From Sphingopyxis sp. UBA6723 (GTDB lineage Bacteria; Pseudomonadota; Alphaproteobacteria; Sphingomonadales; Sphingomonadaceae): a stretch of 64,000 nt of DNA. The stretch is taken from assembly GCF_002454115.1 (NCBI RefSeq), contig NZ_DKIH01000010.1, forward strand, positions 440,043-504,042, in the 5' to 3' direction. The notes below the pieces were generated by a model, which saw only the letters and a program-made list of their open reading frames with translations, did no database searches and was not told where the DNA came from. Below are positions 51,075-59,372 of this stretch, piece after piece (within the stretch, counting starts at the first letter, position 1; every line of letters starts with the position of its first letter). Position numbers and translations under genes: made by a program.

Positions 51075-51593
51075 TTATGAAACGTCAATCGGTCCGCCGA
51101 TGGATTGCGTCCGGCGCGTGAGCCGCCAGAAGATCAACGATGCAAAGACGCCGCATGCGCCGCCAAATACCAGCATGCCAAGGAAATTTTCGCCATGGTA
51201 GCGGTCGGGATTGGTAACGAAATCCTGCAATGCCCCGCTTGCCAGCGCCAAGCTTAAAGCGCCCGCTACGGCACCAATTCCTGCCCATAGAGTGCGGCGG
51301 CGCATCAGCGGCCAGCCCACCGCCCCGCGGGCGCAAAGCCAGCCGATGATCGCAATCGGAATCCAGCCGATCACGACCGCCAGACAAATGGCCAAGATCG
51401 ACCCGGTGAACAGCAACACAATAAATGTGGCAATGGCCCCGCTTGGATCGGCGATCAACTCCGAGGGATCGGCGGCAACCATCACCGCGATCAGCAACAA
51501 TATGCCAAACAATCCCGTCGCAATGGCCGTCAGCAAGCCGAAGCCGAGGGCGCCCATCATCGTTAGTCGATGCAGCTCGCCCTCCGCCGCCAC
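51075..51593 (-). CDS. Small membrane protein of unknown function
   Basis: The 172-residue product has about four hydrophobic segments (LTAIATGLFGILLLIAVMVA, FIVLLFTGSILAICLAVVIG, WAGIGAVAGALSLALASG, MLVFGGACGVFASLIFW). I do not recognise the family. GTG 51593 follows the ubiB stop by one base with GGGG upstream; ATG 51560 is the alternative. It lies between ubiB and the ccdAB operator, and the ccdAB -35 box is inside its last codons. It may have come with the ccdAB insertion, or it is a degenerate ubiB companion. Confidence 0.6.
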   Translation of the reverse strand: MAAEGELHRLTMMGALGFGLLTAIATGLFGILLLIAVMVAADPSELIADPSGAIATFIVLLFTGSILAICLAVVIGWIPIAIIGWLCARGAVGWPLMRRRTLWAGIGAVAGALSLALASGALQDFVTNPDRYHGENFLGMLVFGGACGVFASLIFWRLTRRTQSIGGPIDVS

Positions 51594-51594
51594 G

Positions 51595-53139
51595 CTATCC
51601 CCACCAGGCCATGCCCAGCGCCCCGGCGGCGCCCGCCGCCAGTGCGGTCAGTACGTAACGCCACCAGCGCTGCTTCTCGCCCCTCTCCCACATCAGCGGG
51701 ATTTCGGGCAGCGGCGGCGCGGGCGGGGCGGCGCCCTTTCGCGGCAATTGCGCATCAAGGCGCCGGATGATGTCGGGGATCAGCGCCAGCGTCTTGCCCT
51801 GTTCGCGGATCCCGTCGGCAAGCGCGGCTTCGGGGCCGAGTTCTCCCCGGATCCATTCCTTCACGAACGGTCCTGACACGTCCCACATGTTGATCTGCGG
51901 GTTCAGCATCGTCGCGACGCCCTCGACCATTACCATCGTTTTTTGCAGCAGCAGCAGGTGCGGTTGAGTCTGCATGTCGAAATCGCGCGTAATCGCGAAC
52001 AGCCCGTCGAGCATCTGACCGACGCTGAGCTCGCTCACCGGTTTGCCGCGCATCGGTTCGCCAACCGCGCGCAGCGCCGTCGCGAATTCCTCGACATTGT
52101 GATAATCGGGGACGTACTGCGCCTCGAAGTGGATTTCGGCGACGCGGCGGTAATTGCCCGTCGTCAGCCCATAGAGGATCTCGGCGAGCCAATAGCGCGC
52201 CTGCCGGTTGATCCGCCCCATGATGCCGAAATCAACCGCGGCGATCGTCCCGTCGGCCTTCACGAACAAATTGCCCTGATGCATGTCGGCGTGGAAAAAT
52301 CCCTCGGCGATCGCCTGGCGCAGGAAGGCGTGGACCAGATTGCGGGCAAGCGCCTCCATGTCGTGGCCTGCGGCAATCAGGTCGTCGCGGCGCGAAATCT
52401 TGACGCCGTCGATCCAGTCGAGCGTCATCACCTTGCTGGTGGTGCGGTCCCAGTCGATCGCCGGGACTTCATAGGTCGGCACTCCGACCATCGCGTCCTT
52501 GAGTTCGGACGCCGACGCCGCTTCGCGGCGCAGGTCGAGTTCGCGCAGGGTCCAGCGGCGGAAATTGGCGATGACCTGTCGCGGGCGCAGCCGCGTCGCT
52601 TCGCCGCCGAGCGCTTCCAGATGCGCTGCTGCCCATTCATAGGTTTCGATATCGCGCGCGAATTGCTTGTCGATGCCGGGGCGGCGGATCTTGACTGCGA
52701 CCGGACGGCCTTCGGTGGTGACGGCGCGGTGGACCTGCGCGATCGACGCCGAGCCGACGGGGTCGGGATCGAATTCGCGATACAGGCTTTCGAGCGGTAC
52801 CTCGAAGGTCGCCTCGATCTCCTGCCGGATGCGGTCGAACGCGACGGGCGCCAGCGCATCCTGCAAACTCAGCAGGTTGCGCGCGGCATCCTCGCCGACC
52901 AGGTCGGGACGCGTCGCGAGCGTCTGGCCCAGCTTGACCGCGGCGGGGCCGATCGCCTGGAAAGCCGCGGCATAGTCGGGAATTTTCGGCTGCACCGTGC
53001 CGAAGCGCGCAATCCGGCACAATCGCTTCACCCCCGGGGGCGTCTGCGGCGCGGTCTCGATCCCGCGCAGCGCCCCGTGGCGCGCGAGGATGCGGCCCCA
53101 CTTCAGCAGGCGCAGGATATGGGTGACGGGACGGGTCAA
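51595..53139 (-). CDS. ubiB: Ubiquinone biosynthesis protein UbiB (ABC1 kinase-like)
   Basis: The 514-residue product belongs to the UbiB/ABC1 atypical kinase family that supports ubiquinone synthesis. The family loop AAVKLGQTLATR (KxGQ) is near residue 65, followed by SASIAQVHRA, AVKIRRPG, FHADMHQGNLF and AAVDFGIMGR. Two hydrophobic segments close the C-terminus (YVLTALAAGAAGALGMAWWG). The start is TTG 53139, which overlaps the ubiE stop (TTGA); no nearby ATG fits. The frame upstream is a shadow of ubiE. Confidence 0.93.
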   Translation of the reverse strand: MTRPVTHILRLLKWGRILARHGALRGIETAPQTPPGVKRLCRIARFGTVQPKIPDYAAAFQAIGPAAVKLGQTLATRPDLVGEDAARNLLSLQDALAPVAFDRIRQEIEATFEVPLESLYREFDPDPVGSASIAQVHRAVTTEGRPVAVKIRRPGIDKQFARDIETYEWAAAHLEALGGEATRLRPRQVIANFRRWTLRELDLRREAASASELKDAMVGVPTYEVPAIDWDRTTSKVMTLDWIDGVKISRRDDLIAAGHDMEALARNLVHAFLRQAIAEGFFHADMHQGNLFVKADGTIAAVDFGIMGRINRQARYWLAEILYGLTTGNYRRVAEIHFEAQYVPDYHNVEEFATALRAVGEPMRGKPVSELSVGQMLDGLFAITRDFDMQTQPHLLLLQKTMVMVEGVATMLNPQINMWDVSGPFVKEWIRGELGPEAALADGIREQGKTLALIPDIIRRLDAQLPRKGAAPPAPPLPEIPLMWERGEKQRWWRYVLTALAAGAAGALGMAWWG

Positions 53140-53873
53140 GCTTTCCACCCGCTGTGGATCGCGACCAGCCCGCCCATGATCGACTCGACCTTTACCGACG
53201 TGAAGCCCGCAGCGCCGATCATCTTGGCAAATTCGGGCATCGGCGGGAAACGGCGGATCGATTCGATCAGATAGCGATAGCTGTCCTCGTCCTGCGCGAT
53301 CAGCTTGCCCAGCTTGGGCACCACGCGGTGCGAATAGGCGTCGTAAGCCTGCGCGAAGCCCGGCCATTCGTTGGTCGAAAATTCCAGGCAGAAAAAGCGA
53401 CCGCCATAACGCAGCACGCGGTGCGCTTCCTTCAGCGCCGCGGGAATGTCGGTGACGTTGCGGATACCAAAGGCGATCGTATAGGCGTCGAAAAACTGGT
53501 CGGGGAACGACAGCGTTTCGGCATTCTGCTCGCTCCACACCAGCGAATCGATGCCGCGCTCGGCGGCGCGTTCCATGCCAACGCCCAGCATGTCGGGGTT
53601 GATGTCGGCGACGGTGATGCTGGCGCCCGACGGCTCCATGCGAAAAGCGATGTCGCCGGTGCCGCCGGCCATGTCGAGGATCGCCTCGCCGGCGCGGGGT
53701 TTGACCCGGCGCACGAAGCGGTCTTTCCACAGCCGGTGCATCCCGCCCGACATCGCATCGTTCATGATGTCGTACTTGCGCGCGACGCGGCTGAACACCT
53801 CGCCGACCTTGGCGGTTTTTTCGGTCGCCGGAACCTGTTCATAGCCAAAGCTGACGGTGTCGGGGGTGGCCAT
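53136..53873 (-). CDS. ubiE: Demethylmenaquinol/2-methoxy-6-polyprenyl-1,4-benzoquinol methylase
   Basis: The 245-residue product is the SAM-dependent C-methylase of ubiquinone synthesis. It has the UbiE markers KYDIMNDAMSGGMHRLWKDR near residue 35, SAM motif LDMAGGTGDIAFR, and AFGIRNVTD near residue 135. It starts from ATG 53873; the frame continues upstream to 53942 but adds no family sequence. Its stop overlaps the ubiB TTG start. mutM lies divergently 92 bp away, as in other alphaproteobacteria. Confidence 0.96.
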   Translation of the reverse strand: MATPDTVSFGYEQVPATEKTAKVGEVFSRVARKYDIMNDAMSGGMHRLWKDRFVRRVKPRAGEAILDMAGGTGDIAFRMEPSGASITVADINPDMLGVGMERAAERGIDSLVWSEQNAETLSFPDQFFDAYTIAFGIRNVTDIPAALKEAHRVLRYGGRFFCLEFSTNEWPGFAQAYDAYSHRVVPKLGKLIAQDEDSYRYLIESIRRFPPMPEFAKMIGAAGFTSVKVESIMGGLVAIHSGWKA

Positions 53874-53965
53874 CGTTGTGCGCCTTTGTGGGGAGATGCG
53901 GAACTGCTGATGCGCTTTAGCGAGGCCTTGCCGCCCACGCAAATGGCGCGTAGCCGGGTCCCGAT

Positions 53966-54778
53966 ATGCCCGAACTTCCCGAAGTCGAAACCACCGTTCG
54001 CGGCCTCGCCCCGCATCTCACCGGCCAGCGGCTGATGCGCGTGTCGACGCTGCGCCCCGACTTGCGCCGTCCGTTCCCGGTCGATCTGGCGCAGCGGCTG
54101 ACCGGATCGATCGTTACCGGGCTGTCGCGCCGCGCCAAATATGGGATCATCGCCACCGACCGCGGCGACCATATGATCTTTCACCTTGGCATGTCGGGCA
54201 GCTGGCGGATCGGCAACGCTGAGCCCGGCAAGCACGACCATCTGCTGATCGACACCGCGGCGGGGCAGCGGCTGATGCTCCACGATCCCCGCCGCTTCGG
54301 CTCGGTCGATCTGGTCGCGGGCGATCCGCTGACCGGCTTTCCGGCGTTTGTGTCCCTCGGTCCCGAACCCTTGTCGGGCGCGTTCGACGCGGCCTATCTG
54401 GGACGGGTGCTGGCGGGGCGCCGCGCGCCGATCAAGGCGATGCTGCTCGATCAGACGATCGTCGCGGGGCTGGGCAACATCTATGTGTGCGAGGCGCTGA
54501 ACATGGCGCGCATCGCGCCGACCCGCGCCGCCGCCGACGTCACACGGGTCAAGCTCGCGGCGTTGGTCCCGGCGATCAAGGCGGTGTTGGAGGCCTCGAT
54601 CGCCGCTGGCGGTTCGACCCTGCGCGATTACAAACAGCCGGACGGCGAGCTCGGCTATTTCGCCAAGGACTGGCGCGTCTATGGCCGTGAGGGCGATGCG
54701 TGCCAATGCGGCGGCACGATCGCCCGAATCGTCCAGAGCGGCCGTTCGACCTTTTATTGCCCCAAATGCCAGCGGTGA
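53966..54778 (+). CDS. mutM: Formamidopyrimidine-DNA glycosylase
   Basis: The 270-residue product removes oxidised purines (8-oxoG, Fapy) and cleaves AP sites. The N-terminus MPELPEVETT supplies the catalytic Pro and Glu, Lys58 lies in AKYG, and the C-terminal zinc finger has C246, C248, C265 and C268 (CQCGG ... CPKC), one residue tighter than the usual CxxC on its first pair. It is divergent from ubiE and precedes rpsT. A small frame of 36 codons lies between mutM and rpsT. Confidence 0.96.
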   Translation: MPELPEVETTVRGLAPHLTGQRLMRVSTLRPDLRRPFPVDLAQRLTGSIVTGLSRRAKYGIIATDRGDHMIFHLGMSGSWRIGNAEPGKHDHLLIDTAAGQRLMLHDPRRFGSVDLVAGDPLTGFPAFVSLGPEPLSGAFDAAYLGRVLAGRRAPIKAMLLDQTIVAGLGNIYVCEALNMARIAPTRAAADVTRVKLAALVPAIKAVLEASIAAGGSTLRDYKQPDGELGYFAKDWRVYGREGDACQCGGTIARIVQSGRSTFYCPKCQR

Positions 54779-54965
54779 CGCGCGCATTTGCTGCAAAAAT
54801 GATTGACCAACCGGGGCTGTCTGGCTATGCGCGCACCCTTCGAGCAGGGTCCGGGTTACCGGAACCGGCCGTATCCGGACATTGATTCGCTGCACACGCG
54901 CGATTCGGCTGCTCCGGTGACGCTGCGCTCCGACTGACTTAGACCGTTTGGAAACCGAGGAATTT

Positions 54966-55229
54966 ATGGCCAATACGCCGCAGGCAAAAAAGCGCATCCG
55001 CCGCAACACCGCGCGCACCGTCGTGAACAAGAATCGCGTTTCGCGCATTCGCACGCTGGTGAAGAAGGTCGAGAACGCGATCATCGCGGGTGACAAGGAC
55101 GCCGCGGCGACCGCACTGAAGGCTGCGCAGCCCGAAATGGCACGCGGCGTCGCCAAGGGCGTGCTGCATAAAAACACTGTCGCGCGCAAATTCTCGCGCC
55201 TGACCAAGAGCGTGAACGCGATCGCCTGA
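54966..55229 (+). CDS. rpsT: 30S ribosomal protein S20
   Basis: The 87-residue product starts MANTPQAKKRIRRNTARTVV and is the three-helix S20, with KNRVSRIRTLVKKVENAI and VLHKNTVARKFSRLTKSVNAIA. S20 binds 16S rRNA early in 30S assembly. ATG 54966 has GAGG about 7 nt upstream. It has its own terminator and lies just upstream of dnaA, an arrangement common in alphaproteobacteria. Confidence 0.97.
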   Translation: MANTPQAKKRIRRNTARTVVNKNRVSRIRTLVKKVENAIIAGDKDAAATALKAAQPEMARGVAKGVLHKNTVARKFSRLTKSVNAIA

Positions 55230-55255
55230 TTGCGCTTGTCCCGAAAGGGAACAAA

Positions 55256-55292
55256 AAAGACCCGCCGGCACCGTGCCCGCGGGTCTTTTTTT
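55256..55292 (+). terminator. Intrinsic terminator of rpsT
   Basis: AAAGACCCGC pairs with GCGGGTCTTT (10 bp) around a loop with an extra CGG/CCG-like core, followed by TTTTTTT at 55286-55292. This is a strong rho-independent terminator 27 nt past the rpsT stop. Confidence 0.9.
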
Positions 55293-55357
55293 GTGCCTGA
55301 GATTATGACGATGCGATGGCAAAACTGTTGCAGCGCGGTAAGTGACGGAATTACGGC

Positions 55358-55499
55358 GATTCGTTGACATTGCGCCAGATAGAGATAGCTAAACATCTGA
55401 AAAAACAGGAAAAAAATACGCTTTGACGCGATTCAGGCACCTGAGGCGAGTCAAGATTTTTATTTCAGTATTTTTACACGACCAGCCCTTGATCGACTC
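55358..55499. promoter_or_regulatory. Cluster of four GANTC methylation sites in the dnaA upstream region
   Basis: GATTC at 55358 and 55430, GAGTC at 55448 and GACTC at 55495 lie within 142 bp. CcrM methylates GANTC in alphaproteobacteria and methylation state affects dnaA transcription in Caulobacter. The first site touches a TTGACA box (55364-55369) with TAGCTA 16 nt later, a candidate dnaA promoter. The 55293-55734 stretch holds no gene; it is AT-rich around 55395-55480. Confidence 0.6.
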
Positions 55500-55734
55500 G
55501 GCGCGCCCTGACTAGACAGGTGCGTCGTCGGCCTTCGCCGGTGGCCGCCACATCGACATGATTCGTTCGTCTTCGGGCTGCTTGGCCCGGACAGGATGCT
55601 TGCGCCTGTGCGCAGGCGATGAATCGGCATGGGAGCGGCCGCGCGGAGGCATCGAGGGCAGGGGAATCAGCGGGGGCGGTGCGGGCGTGACGGACAGCGG
55701 GAGTTGGAATGGTTATGACGTACGGGATAGAGCG

Positions 55735-57093
55735 ATGAGCGGCGATGCCGCGGCGCTCTGGCCGCGCGTTGCCGAAGGCTTGCGCCGCGACCTGGGTGCG
55801 CGCACCTTTGACCATTGGTTGAAGCCCGTCCGCTTTGGTGACTATTGCGCCTTATCGGGTGTGGTGACGCTCGAAACCGTCAGCCGGTTTTCAGCGAACT
55901 GGATCAACGAACGCTTTGGCGACCGGCTCGAGCTGGCGTGGCGCCAGCACCTTCCCACCGTGCGCAGCGTCACCGTGCGCGGCGGCAACGGGGCGAGCGA
56001 CCGCGCCGCGATTTTGGCCAGCCCGCCGCTGCCGACCTTCGACACGCCCGTTCCGGCGGCGAACGCCGTTCCGTCGCCTTTCGACCCGCGGCTGTCGTTC
56101 GACCGCTTTGTCATCGCGCGCAGCAACATCCTTGCTGCCAATGCTGCGCGCCGCATGGCGATGGTCGAAGCGCCGCAATTCAACCCGCTCTACCTCGCCT
56201 CGGGCACCGGCCAGGGCAAGACCCACCTGCTCCAGGCGATTGCACAGGATTATGCCGCGGCGCACCCGACCGCGACGATCATCCTGATGTCGGCGGAAAA
56301 ATTCATGCTGGAATTTGTCGGGGCGATGCGCGGCGGCGACATGATGGCGTTCAAGGCACGGCTGCGCGCCGCCGACCTGTTGCTGCTCGACGACCTGCAA
56401 TTCGTCATTGGCAAGAATTCGACGCAGGAAGAACTGCTCCACACGATCGACGATCTGATGACCGCGGGCAAGCGGCTGGTGGTCACCGCCGATCGCCCGC
56501 CGTCGATGCTCGACGGGGTCGAGGCACGGCTGCTGTCGCGGCTGGCGGGCGGGCTGGTTGCCGATATCGAGGCGCCCGAGGACGACCTGCGCGAACGCAT
56601 CATCCGCCAGCGGCTGGCGCTGATGCCGATGCTCGACGTCCCCGACGATGTCGTCGCCTATCTGGTCAAGCATTTCACCCGCAACATTCGCGAACTCGAA
56701 GGCGCGCTGAACAAGCTGCTCGCTTATGCTGCGCTCACCGGCACGACGGTTGACCTTAGGCTCGCCGAAGACCGGCTCGCCGAAAATGTCCGCACCGCGC
56801 GCCCGCGGATCACGATCGACGAAATCCAGCGCGCCGTGTGCGCCCATTACCGGCTCGACAAGAGCGAAATGGCCTCAAAACGCCGCGTCCGCGCCATTGC
56901 GCGCCCGCGCCAGGTCGCGATGTATCTGGCCAAGGAACTCACCCCGCGCTCCTATCCGGAAATCGGGCGGCGCTTTGGCGGCCGTGACCATAGCACCGTG
57001 ATCCACGCGGTCCGCACGGTCGAAGCGCTGCGCGTCGCCGACAGCGAACTCGACGCCGAAATCGCCGCGATCCGGCGCAGTTTGAACAGCTGA
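55735..57093 (+). CDS. dnaA: Chromosomal replication initiator protein
   Basis: The 452-residue product from ATG 55735 has the DnaA domains: N-terminal LWPRVAEGLRRDLGARTFDHW, Walker A GTGQGKTHLLQA (156-163 core), Walker B LLLLDDLQF (213-221), and the C-terminal DnaA-box-binding GRDHSTVIHAVR. Walker A has SGTGQGKTHL where GGVGLGKTHL is usual. It binds DnaA boxes and melts oriC. GTG 55687 would add 16 residues and is a possible alternative. It is not next to dnaN or recF, as is normal in this class. Confidence 0.95.
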   Translation: MSGDAAALWPRVAEGLRRDLGARTFDHWLKPVRFGDYCALSGVVTLETVSRFSANWINERFGDRLELAWRQHLPTVRSVTVRGGNGASDRAAILASPPLPTFDTPVPAANAVPSPFDPRLSFDRFVIARSNILAANAARRMAMVEAPQFNPLYLASGTGQGKTHLLQAIAQDYAAAHPTATIILMSAEKFMLEFVGAMRGGDMMAFKARLRAADLLLLDDLQFVIGKNSTQEELLHTIDDLMTAGKRLVVTADRPPSMLDGVEARLLSRLAGGLVADIEAPEDDLRERIIRQRLALMPMLDVPDDVVAYLVKHFTRNIRELEGALNKLLAYAALTGTTVDLRLAEDRLAENVRTARPRITIDEIQRAVCAHYRLDKSEMASKRRVRAIARPRQVAMYLAKELTPRSYPEIGRRFGGRDHSTVIHAVRTVEALRVADSELDAEIAAIRRSLNS

Positions 57094-57181
57094 TCCACCG
57101 GGTTGTGCCGGGGTTATCCCCGGGTTTATGCACAGTGTTAGACGTTTTGGTCGCCTTGGGCCGAGGGACGGCTGCCTCCTT

Positions 57182-57253
57182 CGTCATCCCGGACTTGATC
57201 CGGGATCCAGGACGCCAGTGCAGCTGTGGATACCGGATCAAGTCCGGGATGAC
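57182..57253. repeat. REPIN-like inverted repeat after dnaA
   Basis: GTCATCCCGGACTTGATCCG faces its complement CGGATCAAGTCCGGGATGAC over 30 nt. It is related in sequence core (CATCCCGG / CCGGGATG) to the inner element at 18131-18209. It contains TGTGGATAC, a DnaA-box look-alike, at 57225-57233. Confidence 0.75.
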
Positions 57254-57265
57254 TTTAAGGAAAAA

Positions 57266-57401
57266 TCCTCCCTGTCGCGTAGCGATGGGGAGGGGGACCG
57301 CGCCCGAAGGGCGTGGTGGAGGGGCAGCAACGGTAGTGCCAAAGCCCCTCCGTCAGCGCTCCGCGCTGCCACCTCCCCATGGCTTCGCCACAGGGAGGAT
57401 C
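57266..57401. repeat. Second inverted repeat downstream of dnaA
   Basis: Arms TCCTCCCTGTCGCG..GGGGAGG and CCTCCCC..CACAGGGAGGA face each other, with an inner GGAGGGGC/GCCCCTCC pair. It lies between dnaA and the DUF4136 lipoprotein gene. The 57094-57503 stretch contains only these repeats and a terminator. Confidence 0.6.
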
Positions 57402-57448
57402 AACGGCTAGAACCCATCGCACCCCGACATTGCCCACCCGCCAAAGCA

Positions 57449-57482
57449 AAAGGCCCGCCTCTCATCCGAAAGGCGGGCCTTT
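57449..57482 (-). terminator. Intrinsic terminator of the DUF4136 gene
   Basis: AAAGGCCCGCCT pairs perfectly with AGGCGGGCCTTT (12 bp, 10-nt loop). On the minus strand TTTTG follows, 22 nt past the stop at 57504; it can also serve the dnaA side. Confidence 0.85.
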
Positions 57483-57503
57483 GTCATCAGTCTGGCGGCA
57501 ATC

Positions 57504-58202
57504 TCACCCCTTTTCGGGCGGTGCCACCGTGATCCGTACCCGCTCGCCCGAATTGCCGGGGAAGCCGGTGAACATCGCTTCGACCAGATTCGGGACGATG
57601 GTTTGCAGGTTGTTGTCGCGCGACTGTGCCTCGGCCTGACCTTCGAACAGCCGCGATCCGTCGGCGGCGCGGTTGATCTGCAAATTCAATCCGCTGGTGT
57701 AGACGGTGTAACTGCTGACGTCCGTGCCGCCCCAGCCAGGGCCAAAGCCGCCCCACAGGAACGGGTCGCGATAGCCATAGACGTAACGGCGCCCGCCGCG
57801 CCCAGCGACGATGACCGGGCGATAGAAGCCGCGGCCATAATAGCCGCCGTAACCGCCATACCAGGGATCGCCAAAGCTGGGGCTCGACACAACGCGCTCG
57901 CGTCCCTTGTCGACGCCATAGTCCATGCGGACGACCAGGTCGGCGCTTTCGCCCGGTGCGGCGGGGCGATAGCCGTAGCGGGTGAGCTCGCCCGCGACCA
58001 GATTGGCATATTGGCTGAATTCGATCCCGCCGGCGAGCGCCGGATTATTGGCCTCGACCACAAAGCTCTGGCCCTGCGGCGCGGGTAATTGGGTCTGGAA
58101 ACGCGCGACATCGGCCTTGAACGGCGTCGCGCAACCGGCGATCGCCAGCGCAGCGCCGGTCATCGCGGCGAGGCCGAGGTGGCGAAGGTTGAACTTGCTC
58201 AT
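57504..58202 (-). CDS. DUF4136 family lipoprotein
   Basis: The 232-residue product starts MSKFNLRHLGLAAMTGAALA followed by IAGC, a lipoprotein signal. The body matches DUF4136: a beta-rich stretch with FVVEANNPALAGGIEFSQYANLVAGELTRYGYRP, a Gly/Tyr-rich middle (WYGGYGGYYGRGFYRP) and a C-terminal NLQINRAADGSRLFEGQAEA. The role of DUF4136 proteins is unknown; they are probably at the inner leaflet of the outer membrane. GGAG lies before ATG 58202 (spacing 8) and ATG 58205 (spacing 5). Monocistronic. Confidence 0.8.
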   Translation of the reverse strand: MSKFNLRHLGLAAMTGAALAIAGCATPFKADVARFQTQLPAPQGQSFVVEANNPALAGGIEFSQYANLVAGELTRYGYRPAAPGESADLVVRMDYGVDKGRERVVSSPSFGDPWYGGYGGYYGRGFYRPVIVAGRGGRRYVYGYRDPFLWGGFGPGWGGTDVSSYTVYTSGLNLQINRAADGSRLFEGQAEAQSRDNNLQTIVPNLVEAMFTGFPGNSGERVRITVAPPEKG

Positions 58203-58360
58203 CATGGTGGCTCCGTGATCGTGGCGGCGCACAAAAATCGCGCCCTTATCGCATAGACTAAGCCGCAACGGCTTAACCTTGGTTGAACCCGGTTTGTCGC
58301 AGCTTGGTTCCGAAACAAGATATCGGGTGCCGCCGCCAATTAGCAAGCCCGGTCAGGAAT

Positions 58361-59362
58361 TTAGCGGCAAAGCCCCAGCGCCGTATAAGCGGCGTCGATT
58401 GTCGGCCGCGCCAGCGCGGTCGCGCGGGCCGCGCCATCCGCCAGCGCCGCGTCGATCGCAGCTGGATCGGATTTCAGTGCTGTCAGCCGCGTTGCGATCG
58501 GGCGCAGGCTTTCCACGAGCAGCTCCCCCAGCGCGGGCTTGAACGCGCCGAAACCCTGCCCGGCAAAGCGTGCGAGCACGGCATCGACGCTCTCATCCGC
58601 CATCGCGGCATAGATCGACACCAGATTCCGCGCCTCTGCGCGTCCTTCCAACCCCGCGGCCTCTGACGGCAGCGGTTCGGCGTCGGTCTTCGCCTTGCGG
58701 ATCTTTGCCATGATCGTGTCGGCGTCGTCGACCAGGTTGATGCGGCTCGCATCGCTCGGGTCCGACTTCGACATCTTCGCCGATCCGTCACGCAGGCTCA
58801 TGATCCGCGCGGCGGCCTTCGGAATCGTCGGTTCGGGGAGCGTGAACGTCTCGGTTCCCGTATCGAGGTTGAACTTGGTCGCAATGTCGCGCGCAAGCTC
58901 CAGATGCTGTTTCTGGTCGTCGCCGACCGGGACGTGCGTCGTCTGGTAGAGCAGGACGTCGGCGGCCTGCAGCACCGGATAGGCGTACAGCCCGACGCTG
59001 GCGCCCTCACGGTTCTTGCCCGATTTTTCCTTGAACTGAGTCATCCGGTTCAGCCAGCCAATGCGCGCGGTGCAGAACAGCAGCCAGCCCAGCTCGGCAT
59101 GGGCGGGAACGCGCGCCTGATTGAACAATATCGCCTTGGCCGGGTCGATCCCCGCCGCCATCAGCGCCGCCGCCATCTCGCGCGTGTTCGCGGTCAGCTC
59201 GGCGGGATCGTTATGGACGGTGATCGCGTGCAGGTCGGCCAGGAAATACAGCTTCTCGCCTGGCATCTCGTCCTGCATCCGCACCCAGTTGCGGATCGCG
59301 CCCAGATAATTGCCCAGGTGCAAGTTTCCGGTGGGCTGAATGCCCGATAACGTCCGCATCAT
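58361..59362 (-). CDS. trpS: Tryptophanyl-tRNA synthetase
   Basis: The 333-residue product charges tRNA-Trp. It is a class I synthetase with the HIGH-like motif TGNLHLGN near residue 12 and the KMSKS motif SAKMSKSDPS near residue 200. ATG 59362 or 59359 begins the gene (MMRTLSGIQPTG), with GGGA upstream. It follows murJ by 10 bp and is likely to be in the same transcript, an arrangement common in alphaproteobacteria. A TAAGCCG/CGGCTTA hairpin (58259-58275) lies past its stop. Confidence 0.96.
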   Translation of the reverse strand: MMRTLSGIQPTGNLHLGNYLGAIRNWVRMQDEMPGEKLYFLADLHAITVHNDPAELTANTREMAAALMAAGIDPAKAILFNQARVPAHAELGWLLFCTARIGWLNRMTQFKEKSGKNREGASVGLYAYPVLQAADVLLYQTTHVPVGDDQKQHLELARDIATKFNLDTGTETFTLPEPTIPKAAARIMSLRDGSAKMSKSDPSDASRINLVDDADTIMAKIRKAKTDAEPLPSEAAGLEGRAEARNLVSIYAAMADESVDAVLARFAGQGFGAFKPALGELLVESLRPIATRLTALKSDPAAIDAALADGAARATALARPTIDAAYTALGLCR

Positions 59363-59372
59363 ATCTATCCCG

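Noticed and set aside
57094..57260. oriC next to dnaA
   Set aside because: Only one exact DnaA box (TTATGCACA) is present, the look-alikes are imperfect and one is part of a dispersed repeat. There is no AT-rich unwinding region there.
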